Origin: Bombyx mori
Taxonomy: Eukaryota; Arthropoda; Insecta; Lepidoptera; Bombycidae
Direction of reading: 5' to 3'
Assembly (NCBI RefSeq): GCF_030269925.1
Contig: NC_085133.1
Span: 5,290,001-5,354,000 of the forward strand
DNA length: 64,000 nt
Shown here piece by piece: positions 57,601-64,000 of the stretch (position 1 is the stretch's first letter; every line of letters begins with the position of its first letter). The position numbers and the translations under genes are program-made. The notes beneath the pieces were generated by a model. That model was not told the origin of the DNA and did no database searches. It saw only the letters and a program-made list of their open reading frames with translations.

Positions 57601-60600
57601 CCTTCGTTATTTGATGATGTGATAAGGACTATAACGCAATGATTGTGGTGTGCAATCGTCTTGAAACAGAATACTGGCTACGGACTGATGCGTTGCTTGA
57701 CGCACAGGTAATGACACAGCAGAGTATTGGTGAGCATATGTTTGCAGCGTTCTCTAGACGCCTTTCAAGAAGCTCCCCAACCAAAGTAGCTGGCGGTCCG
57801 TTGCTCGACTGAGTTTTGTCTCAAGCTAGGTTTAATATCGAGTTTTTTGGCGTTATTCGTCGACATCTTAATATTGTTTCAAGTACCGTCTAAGTCTCTG
57901 TAAAAATATCTTTAGATTGGTACGTTACATTTCCCCCGAATGAATTAATAGTATCAGTCTTCTTCAGATCTTAAATCAGATACACAGGTTCGAGGTATAT
58001 GGTAATCAAAATTTTCCGTATAGACCAACAATTGTACATTAAGCAGTTGATATAAGATCTGAAGAAGACAGAAACCAGTAATTCATTCATTTTCCAAAAA
58101 AGTAAGTTTTAATTACTGTCACTGTGGAGGGCAATGATAATAATCGAAGAGAGCAACGCTGACGTCATTATTAAAAAAAACGCTGCAATTGTACCGCCAT
58201 GCATATACATATGTACACAATAATATATGTCGTTGAACAAAAACTGAAAAATGATGTTGTGAAATGTTCAGAGCATTTGGAACTGTAGATGCAATACCGG
58301 ACGAATGCGTTGTTGATTTTATTTTAATTCAATTTTATTTTCCAGAATGGACTGAATGCTCTTCATCTAGCAGCGAAAGATGGTCACATATCAGTGGTCG
58401 AGGAGCTGCTCAAACGGGGCGCCACCGTGGACGCTGCAACTAAAAAAGGTAATTTCTTCTTCTTCTGGTTGGAAAGCAGGAGTGATTGGAGGCGCACATA
58501 GGAAGAACAGTGATTAGCCCACTGAGTTTCACGCCGGATCTCCTCAGTGAGTCGCGATTCCGATCCGGTGGTAGATTCTGAGACAACAACCGCGGGTAAC
58601 ATCGCGGGACTCTGTTATCAATAATAAAATTTAATGTTTCCGAAGTGAAGCGAGGGCGGGCCGCTAGTAATTAATATATTTAAAAAAATTACAGGCAACA
58701 CAGCCCTACACATAGCATGTCTCGCGGGGCAGGAGGCGGTGGCGAAAGCCCTTCTCGGGGCCGGGGCGAAGGCCGACGCCCAATCCGCAGCAGGCTTCAC
58801 ACCTCTCTACATGGCTGCACAAGAGAATCATGCTGGATGCGTCAAGATGCTGCTTGCCGCTGGAGCCAGTCAAACTCTCGCTACAGAAGTAAATAAACAA
58901 ATACTTTATATCGTTCATCCAGAAAATAATTGTGACTGCAACATCGTTTAAATAGGGTATTGTTTATTTTTATAGGGTATTGAAATTTATCTCGAAGATA
59001 TAAACGTTCGTAAAGCTGTATTTGATTTTTTGTTTTGTGCCCTATGTAAAATGATTCAAAATCAATTGACGCGCGACTCGCAGTCTCAAGGGAGCCCAGA
59101 GAGAATGAAGCTGCTTTTTGGCACTTAACTGTATTCTAGCGTAAAGTTTTAATACGATTTGTAAGCCCGCTCGGATAGGTACCATCATCCGAACTATTTC
59201 TGCTGTGAGGCGTGTGGTACGCATTGAAGGTTGTGACATCCGTCGTACGACATGATTGAGATTTCGACCTCATGTCTCAGCCTTTTTATTTATTGCTTAG
59301 ATGGGTGGACGAGCTCACGGCCCCCGGTGTTAATTGGTTATCGGAGACCAGAGACATGTATAACGTTTATGCCGTCACCTCCCTTGAGATATGAGTTCTA
59401 AGGTTTCCTTTTTTTTTTGACTAGATGGGAATGCTCACGTTGTGACGTCTATACGAGTCGTCTATTATCAAAGGTGGCAATCTGTGCATTTGGACAAAAA
59501 AAATTATTGATATGTCAATACAGATTGATTTGAATATAATCGTCTCCTTCAAAGAATACGGTTCAAAACCTGCATTAAATAAAGGTTAATAGTTAACCTG
59601 TTATTTATCTAAAATGTCGTTCAGAAGAGTTTTGTGACTGCCAATGGAATACAAAGTCAATAATTCGTTTTTCTGATTTACCAATAATTGTCAAAAAGTC
59701 ACATTGCCGGCTTTGATAATAGTCGACTCATACTCCGGATACCACTTAACGTACCAAAAATGCCAAGAGCACAGCTCAGCCGTTGCCTGCTGTTAAAAAC
59801 TGCGCCATATATGCAATGGACAAGTTTTTATAGTACTATTGTTATTAATTTGCAGGATGGTTTCACGCCATTAGCGGTGGCCATGCAGCAAGGACACGAC
59901 AGGGTAGTCGCGGAACTACTGGAATCCGACACAAGGGGCAAGGTTCGATTGCCGGCGTTACACATCGCGGCCAAGAAAAATGACGTGAAAGCGGCAACTC
60001 TGCTGTTAGAGGTGAGAGTTCTCCACGTCAGGAGTATTTTTATGTTTGCTTCTATAAATAGAAAGTTGATATGGTCACCGCTTGACAAATATGTAGCATG
60101 GGATATTTAAAAAAAATTAACAATTCTTATATACAGTAGATCATATAATATATTAGAATTGGCTATAATTTAAATTAAATTTAAGTGAATTAAAGTGAAT
60201 TATTTAATGATTAGACGTCCGTACTAAATGCGTTGTAATGTATAGGATAATGATTAGTCCTTTCGCTATGAGAGTGCATCCACTTATACTTTGTAAAAAA
60301 AAAAGAACGGCAATCTCTTTTTTTTTGTGACACATTCTTTAGCACTGTTGTGATTAAAAAAAATTGATGAAACGAGAAAGCGATACCAAAAAAAAGATAA
60401 ACGTTTATGTCTATAGGATAAATACTATTCTACCTCATTCTTTCGCAAGTTTTAGCTTCTGAATTGTCCCATAAGTTTGTATTATTTATTGCCCCTAGTC
60501 GGTAGACGTAACGCGCGAGTCTCGTAATTTAAGTGCGTGCGCGTGCGTTGTTGCGTGTGCGTGCGTGCGTGTGTGCGTGTAACAAATAAGTGTTTTGTTA

Positions 60601-63600
60601 AAGAACGAGCACAACCCGGACGCGTGCTCCAAGTCGGGGTTCACGCCGCTGCACATCGCGGCGCACTACGGGAACGCGGGCGTGGCGCGCGCGCTGCTGG
60701 CCGCCGGCGCGGACCCCGCGCGCGCCGCCAAGCACGCCATCACGCCGCTGCACGTGGCCAGCAAGTGGGGCCAGCTCGCCATGCTCGACCTGCTGCTCGA
60801 ACACGGTACGCTACTACGAAGCACTGCTCCGTCCGTCTAGGGCATATATCAGAAAAGTCTCCCAGACTGAGCCCTGTGACTAGACATCCGGTGAAGCTAG
60901 TATTGCCCCCCGAATAAAGATGAGGCGTATTTACGCTACCAGGTTTGAAAACCAGGTTTCGAACTTCGAAGTACTTGGTTTTTGACTCTGGTATATTTAC
61001 GTACTCGTACTTAGAAGCCCTGGTTCAGTTTTGCAAGTATGTCTCATCGCTACCCCCGAGGCTACTAACAGTAGGTAGACAAAAAAAAACTGCATAACTG
61101 TCATATCTAGCTAGCTAGCGAAATAAAAGAAGAATATGTATTGTAATTGGTTATAAAGTAGTTATAGACCAATGATTTTTTATACAACAGATATGTTATC
61201 TTCATAATAACTGACTCTTCAAATCTGATCGCGCCATATATATCTACATACCTACCGATATAGTGCACACACATATTGACAAGTAGCATTAATGAAAAGT
61301 ACAAAAGATGGGATAAGCGCGTGAGTAAAAAAGATAGATATAATTGGAACGATTGCACTTGTTATATTATTATTGCATTTGTTTAGACGCGACTAAAGAC
61401 GAAACGTCCCCATTGGCCTGTTTTCGAGTTTTCACTTGACGTGCGCTTGAAACATATCTGCTTCTTTTTACATAATATAAAATATCATTGTTATAGACAC
61501 TAATATTTGCCCAGCGATCGAAGTTGGACTATAGTCACCGTCGAGTAAAGGTTTACTAAGGTATTCATTTATCGGATTAAAATTTCACATATTCTCTTAA
61601 GTGTGGTAAATGCTTCAGCAATTATTTTTCATTAATATCTCTAAAGTTCTTGAATAGTACTAAATAAATCAGAGATAAATGCAGTTAATTGTTTTGTGTG
61701 TATAATCAAAGGTCTAAATAATGGATACATATCGACGCTTGAAAGGCAAACGTGACTAAGCGACAATAACTGCTTTGTACATAAATGATAGGCAATAACC
61801 ATATTCGATGCGCAAAAAAAATATATTTCTAGGTCTATTAAAATCATTTCAATCCTACAGCTAGATTCGTTAAAATATAATTTTTTTCAGAGATTTCAAC
61901 TTTAAATCAGTCTAATGTAAAGTTCACGCATTGAGGCTTAGTTACGTTTGCCATTCAAGCGTCGATATATGTATAAAGAATATAGGCGTGTGATGCGTAG
62001 AGAGAAGATGCCTGTGATTAGGAGATGTATGTAAATGGTAGTGCAAGGTAGAGGGGGAAGAGGTCGACCGAAGAAGACATGGATGGAGTGTGTGAATGAC
62101 GATATGAGAGAGAAAGAGAGAGTGATTGTTGAGATGACGGTTGATAGAAGAGAAAAATTTGCTGTGCCGACCCCACCTAGTAGGATAAGGTGGAGAAAAA
62201 GAAGAAGAAGATATATAATAGATACACTTTTGAATTACAGGCGCGAATATAGCAGCAGTGACCCGCGACGGTCTGACCCCGCTACATTGCGCGGCGCGAT
62301 CCGGACACAGCAATGTAGTGTCGCGGCTGCTGCAACACGGTGCGCCGATCACCAGCAAGACTAAGGTAAACAGTACCATCACTTTATATTATTTAACGCG
62401 TTATTTCCACGAACTGTTCTGTTCATCGACAGTGCGTTTCTAGAAGTCATTTTTGCACCGTACCATCCGGCTTAGGAATAAGTTCCCCTCCACGGTGTTT
62501 CCCGAGCGCTGTGACATGTCATTCAAACGGGACTTGTGGAGAGTACTTAACGGTAGACAGCGGCTCTGTTTCGGCATTACTGAAGTCCATGGGCGACGAT
62601 AACTACTCACTACCAGGTTGACCGTACGCTCGTCTGCCAACGGGGCAATAAAAAAAAACTGATATTTGAGCACCACCGCCGCAACCTCAAGCTCACTGCA
62701 GTTAACATGTTAGGATCAGATAAATTTATCTTCCCACTTTCTAATTAATGTTTTGGCGTTACCACTGAAATGCTATCTAAAATCTAATATCTTCTATTCT
62801 GTTTGTAAGGGACAATCTTACTCACCATTGTTTCTTTGTTGCTTTCAAACCAGATTAATAAGAATTAAAAAATACAAAAATACACACAATCCTTATTGAT
62901 CGAGCTATTTAAGCCAAAGTAATAAAATTAATATATCGACCTTGATACGTGTGCTGATTTTTCAAGTTTATCCCGACGTTAGTGAAAATTATATTGAAAT
63001 ATGTAATTCGTTACGTAAATAGATCGTTTTTTTTTTATTGCTTAGATGGGTGGACGAGCTCACAGCCCACCTGATATTAAGTGGTTACTGGAGCCCATAG
63101 ACATCCACAACGTAAATGCGCCACCCACCTTGAGATATAAGTTCTAAGGTCTCAAGTTTAGTTACAACCCTTCAAACCGAAACGCATTACTGCTTCACGG
63201 CAGAAATAGGCAGGGTGGTGGTACCTAACCGCGCGGACTCACAAGAGGTCCTACCACCAGTAAAAAGGACAGGAAGGTATTACAGAAGGTACAGGAAGGT
63301 ATGCAGGACATTTAAATAAGCAAAATTGATAATTTAAATTACAGAATGGACTGACTCCTCTCCACATGTCCGTGCAAGGCGAACACGTGGAGACGGCCAA
63401 AGTACTCCTGACAGAGGGCGCGCCCATCGATGACGTCACAGTCGATTACCTCACCGCACTGCATGTCGCGGCTCATTGTGGACACGTCAAGGTAATTTCG
63501 ATCTTATAATAAGTGTTGCAGAGACTAAAATTACTCAAAGATAAACATTCAATTCGAGACGAATGCGGTCGAAGCCTTAATTATATTCTGTAGCAGCTGT

Positions 63601-63945
63601 CGTCTTAACTCTTCAAACTGCAACGCGGACTGCTTTGTGCCAGAAATAAGCAGGATGCTTGTATTTAACTCAAAGTTAATCTAAACAGATTACTCTCTCT
63701 CGATTCACGATTGCAAGGGGAATCCCAGAGTATTATGTATCTATTAAAAGATAGTAATAATGAGTGTAGCGATAATTCCTAAACGGTTGGTTTATTTGTC
63801 TTATATGACTTTCAGGTGGCTAAACTGTTGTTAGATAGAAACGCGGATGCGAACGCACGAGCGCTGAACGGGTTCACGCCCCTCCACATCGCTTGCAAAA
63901 AGAACAGACTCAAAGTCGTCGAGTTGCTTCTTAAATATGGCGCCA
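54538..63945 (+). CDS. Ankyrin (Ank/Ank2-type), eight exons, partial at both ends
   Basis: The spliced exons 54538-54645, 58346-58448, 58695-58888, 59856-60011, 60604-60805, 62241-62365, 63345-63491 and 63816-63945 give 1,165 bases, 388 complete codons, with matching phases and no stop. The product is about 12 tandem ankyrin repeats of ~33 residues (G-x-TPLHxAAxxGH…VVxLLLxxGA…), starting [19 protein letters not shown]. The order and unusual repeats ([54 protein letters not shown]) match the N-terminal membrane-binding domain of canonical ankyrins, which link membrane proteins to spectrin. Spectrin-binding (ZU5/UPA) and death domains should follow beyond the right edge. The initiator exon was not found: the first visible codon is ATA after an acceptor AG, so one or more exons lie upstream. 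Whether it is the Ank or Ank2 ortholog cannot be settled from this part. Confidence 0.93.
54744..55190 (-). mobile_element. LINE 3' tail family C in the ankyrin intron, minus strand
   Basis: The longest copy of the family here. From the A-rich end at 54744 it runs through the 3' UTR and ORF2 C-terminus, including [20 protein letters not shown] and [16 protein letters not shown] on the minus strand, to about 55190. Confidence 0.85.
55750..55990 (+). repeat. Bm1-type SINE, 3' portion, in the ankyrin intron
   Basis: 'ctggtggtaggacctcttgt' to 'ctaagcaataaaaaaaa', with a short deletion around 'gtcaccttaaaccaaccact'. Confidence 0.9.
56147..56191 (+). other. Possible 45-nt cassette exon
   Basis: Bases between 'tttttttttttacag' and 'gtatgt' encode [15 protein letters not shown]: 15 whole codons, no stop, phase 0 at both ends. 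It could therefore join exons 54538-54645 and 58346-58448 without a shift. The inner bases also resemble the LINE family C 3' UTR ('ttggctc..gcc..tggcattg'), so it may be chance or repeat-derived. Confidence 0.25.
56575..56842 (+). repeat. Bm1-type SINE, body plus truncated tail, in the ankyrin intron
   Basis: 'tgttcacgattgacttccac' and 'aaaattataatttgcgtaat' (body), then the tail as far as 'gcgcatttacgttgtagatt'. Both the tRNA-like head and the 3' end are missing. Confidence 0.85.
57939..58088. repeat. 150-bp inverted-repeat element in the ankyrin intron
   Basis: 'tcttcttcagatctta' (57959-57974) and 'taagatctgaagaaga' (58053-58068) are inverted. Looser pairing extends outward to 'gaatgaatta' / 'taattcattc', giving ~42-bp imperfect arms. 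Probably a small MITE. Confidence 0.6.
58346..58448 (+). CDS. Ankyrin exon 2 of the visible set (repeat 2)
   Basis: 103 bases, phase 0 to 1, after 'attttccag' and before 'gtaatt'. Encodes [20 protein letters not shown]…ATKK plus the first base of Gly. Confidence 0.95.
58449..58694 (+). repeat. Ankyrin intron containing a family B scrap
   Basis: A 246-bp intron. 58505-58585 carries 'ccactgagtttcacgccgga' and 'gattccgatccggtggtaga', the family B core on the plus strand. Confidence 0.75.
58695..58888 (+). CDS. Ankyrin exon 3 of the visible set (repeats 3-4)
   Basis: 194 bases, phase 1 to 0, between 'aaaattacag' and 'gtaaat'. Encodes [20 protein letters not shown] and [20 protein letters not shown], ending LATE. 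Confidence 0.95.
58889..59855 (+). other. Ankyrin intron with two abutting SINE halves and a MITE
   Basis: 59165-59281 is a decayed plus-strand Bm1-type SINE part ('aagcccgctcggataggtac'). 59282-59410 is a minus-strand tail part ('attgcttagatgggtggacg') starting at once where the first stops. 59456-59728 is the second 273-bp MITE. Confidence 0.75.
59456..59728 (-). mobile_element. 273-bp MITE, copy 2, in the ankyrin intron
   Basis: Reverse orientation relative to 52966-53238, same length, with a few substitutions. Ends AGTCG…CGACT. Confidence 0.75.
59856..60011 (+). CDS. Ankyrin exon 4 of the visible set (repeats 5-6)
   Basis: 156 bases, 52 codons, phase 0 to 0, between 'taatttgcag' and 'gtgaga'. 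Encodes [20 protein letters not shown] and [20 protein letters not shown], ending LLLE. Confidence 0.95.
60012..60603 (+). other. Ankyrin intron with GT microsatellite
   Basis: No repeat family seen. A GTGC/GTGT-rich run at 60530-60580 precedes an acceptor with a weak pyrimidine tract ('gtgttttgttaaag'). Confidence 0.7.
60604..60805 (+). CDS. Ankyrin exon 5 of the visible set (repeats 7-8), very GC-rich
   Basis: 202 bases, phase 0 to 1, ending before 'gtacgc'. Encodes [40 protein letters not shown] and [20 protein letters not shown]. Third positions are almost all G or C, unlike the other exons. The start at 60604 was chosen because it restores LLLE-NEHNPD continuity and frame. Confidence 0.92.
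60806..62240 (+). other. Ankyrin intron with a LINE end
   Basis: 60806-61984 shows no recognised repeat or gene. 61985-62220 is a LINE end, described separately. Confidence 0.7.
61985..62220 (+). mobile_element. LINE ORF2 C-terminus (RTE-like) in the ankyrin intron
   Basis: The plus frame reads [20 protein letters not shown] then [18 protein letters not shown], a form of the R-G-R-P-K-K-x-W-x-x-C/N-V-K/N end of insect RTE-type ORF2. It ends in a gaagaagaaga run only ~25 bases before the next exon. Confidence 0.65.
62241..62365 (+). CDS. Ankyrin exon 6 of the visible set (repeat 9)
   Basis: 125 bases, phase 1 to 0, between 'tgaattacag' and 'gtaaac'. Encodes [22 protein letters not shown]… [11 protein letters not shown]. 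Confidence 0.95.
62405..62655 (+). mobile_element. LINE 3' tail family C in the ankyrin intron
   Basis: 'catcgacagtgcgtttctag', 'cctccacggtgtttcccgag' and an end 'cggggcaataaaaaaaaa'; diverged from the other copies. Confidence 0.8.
63029..63266 (-). repeat. Bm1-type SINE, 3' portion, minus strand, in the ankyrin intron
   Basis: T-run, 'attgcttagatgggtggacg' through 'caagaggtcctaccaccagt'; lies about 80 bp before the next exon. Confidence 0.9.
63345..63491 (+). CDS. Ankyrin exon 7 of the visible set (repeat 10 and start of 11)
   Basis: 147 bases, 49 codons, phase 0 to 0, between 'aaattacag' and 'gtaatt'. Encodes [20 protein letters not shown] and [16 protein letters not shown]. Ser-Val replaces the usual Ala-Ala of the repeat core. 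Confidence 0.95.
63492..63815 (+). other. Ankyrin intron
   Basis: 324 bp. 63612-63662 keeps a decayed Bm1-type SINE scrap ('ggactgctttgtgccagaaa', minus strand). Confidence 0.7.
63816..63945 (+). CDS. Ankyrin exon 8 of the visible set (repeats 11-12)
   Basis: 130 bases, phase 0 to 1, between 'gactttcag' and 'gtaagt'. Encodes [20 protein letters not shown] and [20 protein letters not shown], ending YGA. The gene continues past the window edge. Confidence 0.95.
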
Positions 63946-64000
63946 GTAAGTTGATAATAATATAATGCTGCATTAGTCTATGAAAGAAGAAAAACAACTT

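Larger units (their letters stand above)
54646..58345 (+). other. Ankyrin intron, 3.7 kb, repeat-rich
   Basis: Holds a LINE tail (54744-55190), SINE copies (55750-55990, 56575-56842), a possible cassette exon (56147-56191) and a 150-bp inverted-repeat element (57939-58088). The remaining stretches, including 56843-57938, show nothing else recognisable. Confidence 0.8.
62366..63344 (+). other. Ankyrin intron with LINE and SINE copies
   Basis: 62405-62655 holds a family C LINE tail. 63029-63266 holds a minus-strand Bm1-type SINE. 62656-63028 shows nothing recognisable. Confidence 0.8.

Noticed and set aside
60537..60917. 126-codon frame rich in Arg/Ala
   Set aside because: Shadow of the very GC-rich ankyrin exon in a different frame.
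62035..62364. 109-codon frame spanning intron and ankyrin exon
   Set aside because: It fuses a LINE C-terminus in the intron with an out-of-frame reading of the exon at 62241-62365; the ankyrin frame is the real one.
28052..63266. CRISPR-like or satellite array from the many similar ~250-bp repeats
   Set aside because: The repeats are dispersed, in both orientations, variably truncated and A-tailed, as expected for SINEs; there is no regular spacing.

Overview
The window looks like a lepidopteran nuclear genome, most likely a Bombyx silkworm. The DNA is AT-rich and strewn with hundreds-of-bases repeats that match the well-known oligo(A)-terminated silkworm SINE (Bm1 type: tRNA-like head, central body, tail ending in CAATAAAA). 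It also holds several LINE 3' tails, Helitron-like elements, MITEs, a Tc1-type transposon and two LTR retrotransposons. No bacterial-type gene order, rRNA or stand-alone tRNA gene was seen. Family names come from memory of sequence families; no database search was run.

Layout. Bases 1-1660 hold the 5' end and an open ORF1 of a non-LTR retrotransposon on the minus strand, cut by the left edge. Bases 1661-13094 are non-coding, with scattered SINE/LINE tails, a 1,606-bp Tc1-type element (6879-8484; transposase broken by one stop and one frameshift) and a SINE/LINE copy with a clean 12-bp target duplication (10705-11169). Bases 13095-22518 hold two related, non-autonomous, gypsy-like LTR retrotransposons on the minus strand. 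They lie head to tail and are separated only by TATATA, and each has its own matching LTR pair. Both carry the same nested SINE, which itself contains an R1-clade LINE fragment.

Bases 22519-54537 hold no recognised host gene. They contain Helitron-like elements with A|TC...CTAG|T ends, a hAT-type MITE with an 8-bp duplication, an RTE LINE tail with a 10-bp duplication, a Jockey reverse-transcriptase tail, three copies of a fold-back element and many SINE pieces.

Bases 54538-63945 hold the one clear host gene: eight plus-strand exons of a conserved ankyrin (Ank/Ank2-type membrane-skeleton adaptor). They give 388 codons and about 12 ankyrin repeats. All splice phases agree, and the reading frame is open through every exon. 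Both ends of the gene lie outside what can be called here: the first exon was not found and the 3' part runs off the right edge. The introns contain SINEs, LINE tails and MITEs. A 45-nt in-frame possible cassette exon lies in the first visible intron. The repeat-rich 54 kb to the left may be a long 5' intron of this gene or intergenic DNA; the sequence does not decide.
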